A stretch of 64,000 nucleotides of DNA, taken from positions 14,617 to 78,616 of the forward strand of contig CAKPQH010000007.1 in assembly GCA_934178475.1 (NCBI GenBank), written 5' to 3'. Below the pieces are notes generated by a model that made no database searches, was not told where the DNA came from, and saw only the letters and a program-made list of their open reading frames with translations. Source of the stretch: an uncultured Clostridia bacterium. Its GTDB lineage: Bacteria; Bacillota; Clostridia; TANB77; CAG-508. A program made the translations under genes and the position numbers. Shown here in pieces: positions 41,748 to 51,118 of the stretch (positions are counted from its first letter, which is position 1; every line of letters begins with the position of its first letter).

Positions 41748-43127
41748 ATGAATTGTAAGGTAGAAAAAACAAAAAACGCTAATGAAGTAAAATTAGAAAT
41801 AACAATAGAGGCAGAAAAATTTGAAAATGCTATAAAAAAAGTTTATTTCCAAAATGTTAAATATTTTAATATACCAGGATTTAGAAAAGGAAAAGCACCT
41901 CAAAATATAGTAGAAAGATATTATGGAAAAGAAATATTCTATGAAGATGCATTTAATGATGTAGTACCTGCTGAATATGAAAAAGCTTTAGAAGATAATA
42001 AAATAGAAGCAGTAAGTAGACCACAAATAGATATAGTAACTATGGAAAAAGGTAAAGATTTAGTATTTACTGCAGTAGTTGCAACAAAGCCTGAAGTAAA
42101 AGTAGAAAAATATAAAGGTATAGAAATTGATAAAATAGAGTATAATGTATCTGATAAAGACATCGAAAATGAACTTAAAACAATGCAAGAAAAGAATGCT
42201 AGAATAGTAACAGTTGATGATAGAGCAGTTGATAATAAAGATATAACTGTTATAGATTTTGAAGGATTTGTAGATGGAGTTGCTTTTGAAGGTGGAAAAG
42301 CTGAGAAACATGAATTAGAAATAGGAAGTGGATCTTTCATTCCTGGATTCGAAGATCAAGTAATTGGTATGAAAATAGGAGAAGAAAAAGATATTAAAGT
42401 AACATTCCCTAAAGAATATTTCTCAAAAGATTTAGCTGGAAAAGATGCAACATTTAAAGTTAAACTTCATGAAATAAAGAAAAAAGAAATGCCTAAATTA
42501 GATGATGAATTTGCTAAAGATGTTAGTGAATTTGATACATTAGCAGAATTAAAAAATAGTATAAAAGAAAGACTTACAAAACAAAACGAAGATAGAGAAA
42601 AATATGAAAAACAAGAAGCTGTAATGAAAGTAATTTGTGATGAATTAAAAGCTGATATTCCAAGTGGAATGGTAGAAATGGAAATTGATAACATGATAAG
42701 AGATATGGAACAAAGAATGTCTTATCAAGGATTGACTATGGATAAATATCTTAAAATGTTAAATCAAACAGAAGCAGATTTTAGAAAACAATGTGAGCCA
42801 CAAGCAATAGAAGCAATTAAATCAAGACTTGCTTTAGAAGCAATAATTAAAGCTGAAAATATTGAAGTATCTGATAAAGAATTAAAAGAAAAAATAAAAG
42901 AAATGTCTGAAGCATATGGTAAAAAATCAGATGAACTTTCAAAAAATGAAAACATTGTAAATTACATAAAAGAAGGAATCAAGAGTGAAAAAGCAATGGA
43001 CATATTAGTTAAAAATGCTAAAATAAAAAAAGAAACAGTTAAAAAAGAAACTAAGAAAGAAACAAAAACTGAAGAAAAGAAAGAAAGCAAAACAACAAAA
43101 TCTAAAACAACAAAAAAAGCTGAATAA
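41748..43127 (+). CDS. tig: Trigger factor
   Basis: 459 residues. Ribosome-binding domain with the GFRKGKAP loop (about 45-52), a central FKBP-type peptidyl-prolyl isomerase domain (about 155-245), and the helical chaperone arms. The last 35 residues are a Lys/Glu/Thr-rich low-complexity tail not found in most homologues. It shelters nascent chains at the ribosome exit. clpP follows after 84 nt and clpX after that, the common Firmicutes order. Confidence 0.96.
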   Translation: MNCKVEKTKNANEVKLEITIEAEKFENAIKKVYFQNVKYFNIPGFRKGKAPQNIVERYYGKEIFYEDAFNDVVPAEYEKALEDNKIEAVSRPQIDIVTMEKGKDLVFTAVVATKPEVKVEKYKGIEIDKIEYNVSDKDIENELKTMQEKNARIVTVDDRAVDNKDITVIDFEGFVDGVAFEGGKAEKHELEIGSGSFIPGFEDQVIGMKIGEEKDIKVTFPKEYFSKDLAGKDATFKVKLHEIKKKEMPKLDDEFAKDVSEFDTLAELKNSIKERLTKQNEDREKYEKQEAVMKVICDELKADIPSGMVEMEIDNMIRDMEQRMSYQGLTMDKYLKMLNQTEADFRKQCEPQAIEAIKSRLALEAIIKAENIEVSDKELKEKIKEMSEAYGKKSDELSKNENIVNYIKEGIKSEKAMDILVKNAKIKKETVKKETKKETKTEEKKESKTTKSKTTKKAE

Positions 43128-43211
43128 TTAAGAAAGGAGGGTGTTTTTAAAATATAAAAATTTTAAAAGCACTCTTTTATTTTAAATCTAATTTTTAAGG
43201 AGGAAAAAACT

Positions 43212-43817
43212 ATGTTAGAAAAAGATAGCTTAGTACCATACGTAATTGAGCAAACAAGTAAAGGAGAAAGATCATATGATATATTCTCTAGATTATTAAA
43301 AGATAGAATAATTTTTTTAGGAGAAGAAGTAAATGCAACAACTGCTAGTCTAGTTATAGCACAAATGTTATTTCTAGAATCAGAGGATCCAGATAAAGAA
43401 ATTTATTTCTATATAAATTCACCTGGAGGAAGTGTAACAGATGGATTAGCGATTGTAGATACAATGAACTATATAAAATGTCCAGTAAGTACATTTTGCT
43501 TAGGATTAGCTGCAAGTTTTGGTGCAGTTCTTTTGGCAAATGGAGAAAAAGGAAAGAGATTTGCCATGCCAAATGCTGAAATATTAATACATCAGCCATT
43601 AATTGGAGGACATGGAATTTCAGGACAAACAACAGATATAAAAATTCATGCTGATCAAATGATAAAAACAAGAGAAAGATTAACAAAAATATTAGCAGAT
43701 AGGACTGGAAAACCAATAGAACAAGTAATGAAAGATACAGAAAGAGATAATTACATGACAGCTGAAGAAGCATTAGAATATGGTTTAATTGATGAAATTT
43801 TATACAAAAGGAAATAA
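43212..43817 (+). CDS. clpP: ATP-dependent Clp protease proteolytic subunit
   Basis: 201 residues. Catalytic Ser at 102 in LAASFGAVLL and His at 127 in ILIHQPLIGG; the N-terminal part has the oxyanion PGGSVTDGL loop. ClpP forms the two-ring tetradecamer that ClpX feeds. AAGGAGG ribosome site; clpX starts 16 nt after the stop. Confidence 0.97.
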   Translation: MLEKDSLVPYVIEQTSKGERSYDIFSRLLKDRIIFLGEEVNATTASLVIAQMLFLESEDPDKEIYFYINSPGGSVTDGLAIVDTMNYIKCPVSTFCLGLAASFGAVLLANGEKGKRFAMPNAEILIHQPLIGGHGISGQTTDIKIHADQMIKTRERLTKILADRTGKPIEQVMKDTERDNYMTAEEALEYGLIDEILYKRK

Positions 43818-43833
43818 GTAAAGGAGTAGATTT

Positions 43834-45141
43834 ATGGCAAAGAATGATTCTATAAAAAATGTAAGATGTTCGTTTTGTGGAAAACCACAAGAGAGCGTAA
43901 GAAGAATAATTGCTGGTCCTGGTGTGTATATTTGTGATGAATGTATAGCTTTATGTAATGGGATAATGGAAGAGGGAGATTTCGAGGATGAATCAATTGA
44001 GCTTAATGGTTTAGAGGAAATACCTAGTCCAAAAGAAATTAAGAAAATATTAGATGATTATGTTATAGGACAAGAGGAAGCAAAAAAAGTACTTTCTGTT
44101 GCTGTATATAATCATTATAAAAGAATAAATTATGAAAAAGAAGAAAAAAAGGAAGATGTAGAAATACAAAAAAGTAATATATTGCTTCTTGGACCAACAG
44201 GATGTGGAAAAACATTGCTTGCAAGTACTTTAGCTAAAATATTAAATGTACCATTTGCGATAGCTGATGCTACAACACTTACAGAAGCTGGATATGTTGG
44301 AGAGGATGTTGAAAATATCCTTTTAAAATTAATTCAAGCAGCCGATGGAGATGTATCAAAAGCAGAAAAAGGTATAATATATATTGATGAGATAGATAAG
44401 ATAACAAGAAAATCTGAAAATCCTTCTATAACAAGAGATGTAAGTGGAGAAGGTGTACAACAAGCGCTACTTAAAATTGTTGAGGGTACAGTTGCATCAG
44501 TTCCACCACAAGGAGGAAGAAAACACCCTCATCAAGAACTAATACAAATAAATACAGCAAATATATTATTTATTTGTGGAGGTGCATTTGAAGGTCTTGA
44601 AAAAATAATTCAAGATAGAACAGGAAAGAAAATGATTGGATTTGGAACAAAAATTCAAAGCAATAAAGAGATAAGCAAATACAAAGTATTTGAAGAATTA
44701 TTACCTCAGGATTTATTAAGATATGGATTAATACCAGAATTTATAGGAAGACTTCCTATTGTTGCAACTTTAAAAGAGCTAGATAAAGAAGCATTAAAGA
44801 GAATTTTAGTAGAACCTAAAAATGCATTAGTAAAACAATATAAAAAACTATTTGAAATAGATAATGTTGAATTAGAATTTTCAGATGAAGCAATAGGTGC
44901 TATAGTAGATAAAGCTATAGAAAGAAAAACAGGAGCAAGAGGTCTAAGATCAATTATTGAAGAAATAATGACTGATATAATGTTTGAAATACCTTCAAAT
45001 CCTAATATTGAGAAATGTATTATAACAGAGGAAACAGTCATAAATAAAAAAGATCCTGATGTTATAATAAACGAAACTAGAAGTATAAAAAAAGAAGAAA
45101 AGAAAATAAAAAAAGCAAGTCCAAAAAAGGAAACTGCTTAA
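43834..45141 (+). CDS. clpX: ATP-dependent Clp protease ATP-binding subunit ClpX
   Basis: 435 residues. N-terminal C4 zinc domain (CSFCGKP and CDECIALC), Walker A GPTGCGKT (about 114-121), Walker B IIYIDEIDK, and pore-loop GYVGEDVE. It unfolds tagged substrates for ClpP. The C-terminal tail (about 405-435) is Lys-rich. Ends at a strong terminator. Confidence 0.97.
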   Translation: MAKNDSIKNVRCSFCGKPQESVRRIIAGPGVYICDECIALCNGIMEEGDFEDESIELNGLEEIPSPKEIKKILDDYVIGQEEAKKVLSVAVYNHYKRINYEKEEKKEDVEIQKSNILLLGPTGCGKTLLASTLAKILNVPFAIADATTLTEAGYVGEDVENILLKLIQAADGDVSKAEKGIIYIDEIDKITRKSENPSITRDVSGEGVQQALLKIVEGTVASVPPQGGRKHPHQELIQINTANILFICGGAFEGLEKIIQDRTGKKMIGFGTKIQSNKEISKYKVFEELLPQDLLRYGLIPEFIGRLPIVATLKELDKEALKRILVEPKNALVKQYKKLFEIDNVELEFSDEAIGAIVDKAIERKTGARGLRSIIEEIMTDIMFEIPSNPNIEKCIITEETVINKKDPDVIINETRSIKKEEKKIKKASPKKETA

Positions 45142-45150
45142 ATATAAATA

Positions 45151-45200
45151 AAAACTCTAAATATTATTTAGTAAAAATGATATTTAGAGTTTTTTATTTT
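45151..45200 (+). terminator. Terminator after clpX
   Basis: AAAACTCTAAATAT (45151-45164) pairs perfectly with ATATTTAGAGTTTT (45180-45193), followed by T-rich sequence. Confidence 0.88.
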
Positions 45201-45277
45201 TAAATAATTTAGTAGGGTCAGGCACTTTTATTTTTTTATTACATATAATTTATGTATAAGAAAGTTGAGGTGCAAGT

Positions 45278-45982
45278 ATGTTTTCTAGTATTTGTATAGC
45301 TGGTTTTTGGAAGTTCTTGAGTTCAGCAATTTTTGTTGTTGGATACATATCAGGAAATAGTTTATTTCCAGAACCGTTGTCATCAGCAGAAGAAAAAGAA
45401 GCATTAATAAAAATGAAAGAAGGAGACGATGAGGCACGAAATTTATTGATTGAAAGAAACTTAAGATTAGTTGCACATGTTTGTAAAAAATATGCAAATA
45501 CTAATGTAGAACAAGATGATTTAATTTCAATTGGGACAATTGGATTAATAAAAGGGATAAATAGTTTCGATATTGATAAAGGAGCAAGACTTTCTACATA
45601 TGTTTCTAGATGTATAGATAATGAAATACTTATGTACTTAAGAGCAACAAAAAAATTAAATGCAGAAGTTTTTTTGAATGAGCCGATTGGTAAAGATAAA
45701 GATGATAATGTTGTTACTTTAGAAGAAGTATTGGAAAATGATGAAAAGAGTGTTGAAGAAGTTGTTGACTTAAAAATGAAAGTAAAAAAACTTTATAATA
45801 AAATGAAAGAAGTACTTAAGGATAGAGAAAAAACGATAATTGAGCTTCGATTTGGACTTAATGGGGAGAAACCAAAGACGCAAAATGAAATAGCAAAATC
45901 CATGGGGATTTCTAGAAGTTATGTATCAAGAATAGAAACAAAAGCAATAGGAAAATTAAGTGAGGAGTTTAAGGAAAGTTAA
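45278..45982 (+). CDS. sigK: RNA polymerase sporulation sigma factor K precursor
   Basis: 234 residues. A hydrophobic pro-sequence (about 1-20) is followed by NSLFPEPLSSAEEKEAL, close to the pro-sigma-K junction, then region 2 (RNLRLVAHVCKKYANT...DDLISIGTIGLIKGI) and region 4 (NEIAKSMGISRSYVSRIE). It is the late mother-cell sigma factor. The gene is intact, with no skin-type interruption. A CATATAAT at 45242-45249 resembles a sigma-E -10 element, which would suit its expected control, but no clear -35 was found. Confidence 0.93.
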   Translation: MFSSICIAGFWKFLSSAIFVVGYISGNSLFPEPLSSAEEKEALIKMKEGDDEARNLLIERNLRLVAHVCKKYANTNVEQDDLISIGTIGLIKGINSFDIDKGARLSTYVSRCIDNEILMYLRATKKLNAEVFLNEPIGKDKDDNVVTLEEVLENDEKSVEEVVDLKMKVKKLYNKMKEVLKDREKTIIELRFGLNGEKPKTQNEIAKSMGISRSYVSRIETKAIGKLSEEFKES

Positions 45983-45989
45983 TAAAAAT

Positions 45990-46031
45990 AAAAATACAGA
46001 AAATGAAGTAAATTCAAATTCTGTATTTTTT
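45990..46031. terminator. Bidirectional terminator between sigK and tspO
   Basis: AAAAATACAGAA (45990-46001) pairs with TTCTGTATTTTT (46019-46030), A-run on one side and T-run on the other. Confidence 0.82.
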
Positions 46032-46032
46032 G

Positions 46033-46491
46033 TTATCTGTTTAATAAGTAAACACCTAAATTTAGGTAAGATGCAAATAATATCCATAATAAATAAGGTA
46101 TTTGAAGCAATCCAGAAGTTTTATTTTTGTTGTAAAATTTAATTATCATAATTATAACAAGTACATCTAAAAGTAAAATCCAAATAAATGAAAATAATCT
46201 CCATTTTAGAGAGAAAAAGAATATAGACCATAGAGCATTAACAAAAAGTTGAAAATAATAAATAAAGTTTATTTTAGAATCAACTTGTGAATTGCTTTCT
46301 AAAATTGCATATGAAATTCCCATTAAAATATAGAGAATAGTCCATACTATTGGAAATAAAATGCTAGGTGGAGATAATATAGGTTTAATTAAATTATTGT
46401 AATCAATGGATTTTGATATTATTAAGCCAATAATTCCACCAATAATAGCAGGTATTAAAATCGATTTTAAATAAATTTTTAATTTTGACAT
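46033..46491 (-). CDS. tspO: TspO/MBR family membrane protein
   Basis: 152 residues with five membrane helices. Family motifs: PPSILFPIVWTILYILMGISY (about 41-61), a FQLFVNALWSIFFF segment, and PYLLWILFASYLNLGVYLLN at the C-terminus. TspO proteins bind tetrapyrroles and have been linked to porphyrin handling and stress. Leftward, alone, convergent with sigK. Confidence 0.92.
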   Translation of the reverse strand: MSKLKIYLKSILIPAIIGGIIGLIISKSIDYNNLIKPILSPPSILFPIVWTILYILMGISYAILESNSQVDSKINFIYYFQLFVNALWSIFFFSLKWRLFSFIWILLLDVLVIIMIIKFYNKNKTSGLLQIPYLLWILFASYLNLGVYLLNR

Positions 46492-46635
46492 AAAATCCTC
46501 CTTAATGTAGTTTATTATAAAAAAAGTAAAATATACATATAAAAGGTATATATTACAGTAATTAATATCATTTTTATTTTTCGTTGAGTTCTATACTGAA
46601 TTATGGTAATATAAAATACATATAGGAGGTAAGTT

Positions 46636-48039
46636 ATGTTTGAAAATAGAATAGAAGAATTGAAAGAAGAAATTATAGAAAAAACTTGTGAATTAATAAA
46701 GATACCAAGTGTAAATAGTGAAAGTATAGATAAAAAAAAGCCGTTTGGAGAGGAGATAAATAGAGCTTTAGAATATACATTGGATTTAGGAAAAAAGCTA
46801 GGATTTAGAACAAAAAACATTGATGGATATTGTGGATATATAGAGTTTGGAGAAGGAGAAGAATTAGTTGGAATAATAGGTCATTTAGACGTAGTGCCAA
46901 TAGGAGAGGGATGGATTCATAATCCATTTGAAGCACAAATAGAAGATGGAAAGATATATGGAAGAGGAGCAATTGACGATAAAGGACCAGTAATTGCATC
47001 TTTGTATGCTATGAAAGCTGTTATAGATATAGCTAAGGTAAATAAAAATGTTAGATTAATATTAGGAACAAATGAAGAAAGAGACTGGAAATGTATAAAT
47101 TATTATAAAGAACATGAAAAATGGCCTACAATAGGTTTCAGTCCTGATGCTGATTTTCCATGTATATATGCAGAAAAAGGAATAGAAACAATATATTTTG
47201 AAAGCAAATATAACAACCAAAATGAAAAAATTAAAATAAAAAATATTAATTGTAAAAATAATGCTATAAATGTAGTGCCTAAATATTGCATGGTTGAATT
47301 GGAAATAAATGATACTAAAATATTAATAAAAGAAGTTGTTAATTTTATAGAAAAAATTAAGGAAAACAAAAGATTGGATGTTGAAATAGAAATTAAAAAT
47401 AACAAAGAAATAAAACTAGAAACAAAAGGTGTATCAGCACATGCAGCACATCCTGATCTTGGAAAAAATGCAATATCAATAATGATGCAAATATTAAAAG
47501 AGGTTTTTGAAAATTTTGAAATAGATAATGATTTAGTTAATTTCTTTGATGAAAGTATAGGAATGGATTTTAATGGTAAGAAAGCAAAAATTTATGTAAA
47601 AGATGAATCAGGAGAACTTACATTAAATGTTGGAGATTTTAGTTTAGAAAATGAAGTTTTAAAATTTGGAATAAATTTAAGAATACCTGTAAATACAAAT
47701 TTTGAATATGTAGAAGAAAAATTAGAAGAATGCATTGGAAATTACAAAAATCTTAAAATGACAATAAAAGCAAAACAAGACTCATTATATGTTGATAAAA
47801 ATAGTTATTTAGTAAAAACATTATGTAATATTTTTAATGAAGTTACAGGAAAAAATGATGATCCTATAGCAATAGGAGGAGGAACTTATGCTAGAGCATT
47901 TAAAAATGTAATATCATTTGGAGCAAATATGCCAGGAAATAAAGATATGTGTCACCAAGTAGATGAATATATAAAAATAGATGATCTATTACTTGCAAGT
48001 AAGATATATGCTAAGGCAATTTATGAACTTGCAAAATAA
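46636..48039 (+). CDS. pepV: M20 family dipeptidase, PepV-like
   Basis: 467 residues. Metal ligands and catalytic residues in GHLDVVPIGEGW (about 81-92), GRGAIDDKGP, NEERDWKC and a C-terminal GGGTYAR. The lid domain (about 180-380) is as long as in PepV. It hydrolyses dipeptides, possibly carnosine-like, with two zinc ions. TAGGAGG ribosome site; promoter-like TTGAGT (46584) / TAATAT (46607). Confidence 0.88.
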   Translation: MFENRIEELKEEIIEKTCELIKIPSVNSESIDKKKPFGEEINRALEYTLDLGKKLGFRTKNIDGYCGYIEFGEGEELVGIIGHLDVVPIGEGWIHNPFEAQIEDGKIYGRGAIDDKGPVIASLYAMKAVIDIAKVNKNVRLILGTNEERDWKCINYYKEHEKWPTIGFSPDADFPCIYAEKGIETIYFESKYNNQNEKIKIKNINCKNNAINVVPKYCMVELEINDTKILIKEVVNFIEKIKENKRLDVEIEIKNNKEIKLETKGVSAHAAHPDLGKNAISIMMQILKEVFENFEIDNDLVNFFDESIGMDFNGKKAKIYVKDESGELTLNVGDFSLENEVLKFGINLRIPVNTNFEYVEEKLEECIGNYKNLKMTIKAKQDSLYVDKNSYLVKTLCNIFNEVTGKNDDPIAIGGGTYARAFKNVISFGANMPGNKDMCHQVDEYIKIDDLLLASKIYAKAIYELAK

Positions 48040-48072
48040 GTGATTATTTTGGAAAAAAGATAATTTTAAACA

Positions 48073-48101
48073 TTGAAATTTAAGCATATTTATAGTAAAA
48101 T
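48073..48101 (+). promoter_or_regulatory. Promoter of dapL-ruvA-tgt
   Basis: TTGAAA at 48073-48078, 17-bp spacer, TAAAAT at 48096-48101. Confidence 0.75.
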
Positions 48102-48136
48102 ATTAATGTTAATTTATGAAAAAAGGAGATTTTAAT

Positions 48137-49330
48137 ATGTATATAAATGAAAATTTCTTAGAATTAAAAGATAGCTATTTATTTTCTACTATAGCTAAAA
48201 AAGTTGCAGAGTTTCAAAAAAATAATCTAGATAAAAAAATTATAAAATTAGGAATTGGAGATGTAACTAAACCAATAGTTCCAGCTGTTATTGATGCTAT
48301 GCATAAAGCAGTAGACGAAATAGGAACTCCAGAAGGTTTTAGAGGATATGGACCAGAACAAGGGTATGACTTTTTAAAAAGAGCAATTGTGGAAAATGAT
48401 TTTAAAAATTTAGGAATAGAAACAGATGAAATATTTGTATCAGATGGAGCAAAATGTGATTGTGGAAATATTGTTGATATAATGGGAGCAAATAAAATTG
48501 CTATTACTGATCCAGTATATCCTGTTTATGAAGATACAAATATAATGTCAGGAAGAAAAGAAAACATTGTATATTTACCAGTTAGAGCAGAGAACAATTT
48601 TGTTCCAGAGTTACCAAAGGAAAAAGTAGATATTATATATTTATGTTTTCCAAATAATCCAACAGGAACAGTATTAAAAAAAGAAGAAATGAAGAAATTT
48701 GTTGATTATGCAATCCAAAATAATGCATTAATATTGTTTGACGCAGCATATGAAGCTTTTATAACTGAAGAAAATGTACCACATAGTATATATGAAATAG
48801 AAGGTGCTAAAAATGTTGCAATTGAATTTAGAAGTTTTTCGAAAACAGCAGGATTTACAGGAGTAAGATGTGCATATACAGTTGTTCCTAAAACTGTTTA
48901 TGGATATACGAGAAGTGGAGAAAAAATACTTCTAAATAAATTATGGAATAGAAGAATGACAACAAAATTTAATGGAGTTTCTTATATAATTCAAAGGGCA
49001 GCAGAAGCGACATATTCTGAAGAAGGAAAAAAACAAATAAAAGAAAATATAAAATATTATTTAGATAATGCTAAAATAATAAAAGATGGATTAAGCGAAG
49101 CTGGATTTACTGTATATGGAGGAGAAAATTCACCATATATCTGGCTTAAAGTTCCAGATGGTATGACTTCATGGGATTTCTTTGACTATTTATTAGAAAA
49201 TGCTAATGTAGTTGGAACACCTGGAAGCGGATTTGGAAAATGTGGAGAAGGATATTTTAGATTAACTGCATTTGGAACAAAAGAGAATTCTATAGAAGCT
49301 ATAAATAGAATAAAAAATATGAAAATATAA
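48137..49330 (+). CDS. dapL: LL-diaminopimelate aminotransferase
   Basis: 397 residues from ATG at 48137 (AAAGGAG); an ATG at 48116 lies before the ribosome site. Fold-type I PLP enzyme: GIGDVTKPIVPAV, GFRGYGPEQGY, FPNNPTGT, and the PLP lysine in RSFSKTAGFTGVRC. It converts tetrahydrodipicolinate directly to LL-DAP, a lysine and cell-wall precursor route found in Clostridia and chlamydiae. ruvA follows after 15 nt. Confidence 0.95.
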   Translation: MYINENFLELKDSYLFSTIAKKVAEFQKNNLDKKIIKLGIGDVTKPIVPAVIDAMHKAVDEIGTPEGFRGYGPEQGYDFLKRAIVENDFKNLGIETDEIFVSDGAKCDCGNIVDIMGANKIAITDPVYPVYEDTNIMSGRKENIVYLPVRAENNFVPELPKEKVDIIYLCFPNNPTGTVLKKEEMKKFVDYAIQNNALILFDAAYEAFITEENVPHSIYEIEGAKNVAIEFRSFSKTAGFTGVRCAYTVVPKTVYGYTRSGEKILLNKLWNRRMTTKFNGVSYIIQRAAEATYSEEGKKQIKENIKYYLDNAKIIKDGLSEAGFTVYGGENSPYIWLKVPDGMTSWDFFDYLLENANVVGTPGSGFGKCGEGYFRLTAFGTKENSIEAINRIKNMKI

Positions 49331-49345
49331 AGGAATGATATAAAA

Positions 49346-49963
49346 ATGTTAGCTTATATAAAAGGAGAACTAGCAAGTAAAAATATTGGATATATAGTAA
49401 TTGATGTTGGTGGATTAGGATATAAAGTGTTTATGTCTGATATAGATATGAATAATATTGGTGAAATTGGAGAGGTAGTTAAAGTACATACATATTATAG
49501 AGTTTTGGAAGATGATATAAGTATATTTGGATTTAGTACTCAAGAAGAATTAAGACTATTTGAACTACTTATATCTGTAAGTGGGGTAGGAGCTAAAACT
49601 GCTCTTACTATGCTTAGTAAAATAGAACCATCAACTTTTGCACTTGCTGTAATAACAAATGATTTAGACACTTTAAAATCTATACCAGGAGTTGGTGCTA
49701 AATCAGCTCAAAGAATAGTTTTAGAGCTTAAAGATAAGTTGAAAAAAGAACAGACAATTTCAGAATTATCTAAAGCAAGTGAAAAACAAGGAAGAAAAGA
49801 AAATAAAGTAGAAATAGTAGATAGTAAGACAGAAGAAGCAATGGCAGCTCTTCAAGTACTAGGATATACAAAACAAGATATTGAAAAAGTATTAGCAAAA
49901 ATTGAGGACAAAGATAGTTTAACATTAGAGCAGATAATTAAACAAGCATTAAGTAATTTTTAG
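49346..49963 (+). CDS. ruvA: Holliday junction branch migration protein RuvA
   Basis: 205 residues. N-terminal OB fold (GELASKNIGYIVIDVGGLGY), two helix-hairpin-helix motifs (SVSGVGAKTALTML and SIPGVGAKSAQRIV), and a C-terminal RuvB-contacting domain (about 155-205). Its partner ruvB, normally next, is not in the window; tgt follows instead after 16 nt. Confidence 0.95.
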   Translation: MLAYIKGELASKNIGYIVIDVGGLGYKVFMSDIDMNNIGEIGEVVKVHTYYRVLEDDISIFGFSTQEELRLFELLISVSGVGAKTALTMLSKIEPSTFALAVITNDLDTLKSIPGVGAKSAQRIVLELKDKLKKEQTISELSKASEKQGRKENKVEIVDSKTEEAMAALQVLGYTKQDIEKVLAKIEDKDSLTLEQIIKQALSNF

Positions 49964-49979
49964 AAAAGGAAGATAATAA

Positions 49980-51107
49980 ATGAAAGAAGCAATAACTTAT
50001 GAATTATTACATGTAGACAAAAATTCAGGAGCAAGAAGAGGAGTTGTACATACACCTCATGGAGATATACAAACTCCTATATTTATGCCTGTTGGAACAC
50101 AAGCAACTGTAAAATCAATGACTCCAGAAGAATTGAAAGATGAAGTAAAAGCACAAATTATTTTAGCAAATACATATCATTTATATTTAAGACCAGGACA
50201 AGATTTAGTCAAAGAAGCTGGTGGACTTCATAAATTTATGAATTGGGATAGACCAATCTTAACTGACAGTGGAGGGTTTCAAGTTTTTAGCTTAAGTGAG
50301 CTTAGAAAAATAACAGAAGAAGGTGTAAAATTTAGTTCGCATTTGGACGGAAGTAAGCATTTATTTACACCTGAAAGTGTTATGAAAACAGAAGAAGATT
50401 TAGGAGCAGATATAATAATGGCATTTGACGAGTGTTGTCCATATCCATCAACATATGAATATACTAAGAAATCAATGGAAAGAACCACTAGATGGGCAGA
50501 AAGATGTAAAAAAGCACATACTACTACAAATCAAGGATTATTTGGTATAATTCAAGGAGGATTTTATAAAGATTTAAGAAAAATATCTGCTGAGGATTTG
50601 ACTAAGCTTGATTTCCCTGGATATGCAATTGGAGGGATTAGTGTAGGAGAACCAAAGGAGGAGTTCTTAGACATTTTAAGATATACAGCTCCTTTAATGC
50701 CAGAAAATAAGCCTAGATACTTAATGGGGGTTGGAACACCTGATTATTTGATAGAAGCGGCATTAGCAGGAATAGATATGTGCGATTGTGTACTTCCAAC
50801 TAGACTTGCAAGACATGGAACAGCTTTAACTTCAAAAGGAAAATTAGTGGTAAGAAATGCAATTTATGAAAGAGATTGGAATAAACTAGATGAAGAATGT
50901 GACTGCTATACATGTAAAAATTATACAAGAGCATATATTAGACATTTAGTTAAAACGAATGAAATTTTAGGAATACGATTACTATCAATTCATAACCTAA
51001 GATTCTTGACTAAACTGATGGAAAGAGTTAGAATAGAAATAGAGAATGATAATTTATTAGAGTTTAGAAAAGAATTTTATTCTAAGTATGGTTATGAAAT
51101 AATGTAG
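49980..51107 (+). CDS. tgt: Queuine/preQ1 tRNA-ribosyltransferase
   Basis: 375 residues. Exchanges guanine-34 of tRNAs for preQ1. Motifs: TPIFMPVGTQATVKS, LTDSGGFQVFSL (catalytic Asp), FDECCPYP, GGISVGEPKEE, and zinc ligands CDCYTCKNYTRAYIRH. It works ahead of QueA (27866). The ruvA-tgt neighbourhood is a remnant of the usual ruvAB-queA-tgt run. Confidence 0.97.
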   Translation: MKEAITYELLHVDKNSGARRGVVHTPHGDIQTPIFMPVGTQATVKSMTPEELKDEVKAQIILANTYHLYLRPGQDLVKEAGGLHKFMNWDRPILTDSGGFQVFSLSELRKITEEGVKFSSHLDGSKHLFTPESVMKTEEDLGADIIMAFDECCPYPSTYEYTKKSMERTTRWAERCKKAHTTTNQGLFGIIQGGFYKDLRKISAEDLTKLDFPGYAIGGISVGEPKEEFLDILRYTAPLMPENKPRYLMGVGTPDYLIEAALAGIDMCDCVLPTRLARHGTALTSKGKLVVRNAIYERDWNKLDEECDCYTCKNYTRAYIRHLVKTNEILGIRLLSIHNLRFLTKLMERVRIEIENDNLLEFRKEFYSKYGYEIM

Positions 51108-51118
51108 GAGGATAAAAC

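Noticed and set aside
45215..45245. GGGTCAGGCACTTTT before sigK as another dispersed repeat
   Set aside because: Only one copy and no inverted partner are in the window.
45278..45982. sigK interrupted by a skin-like element
   Set aside because: The reading frame is continuous through regions 2 to 4.
45960..46142. Small ORF between sigK and tspO on the plus strand
   Set aside because: It runs through a terminator hairpin and overlaps tspO antisense; no ribosome site or protein-like pattern.
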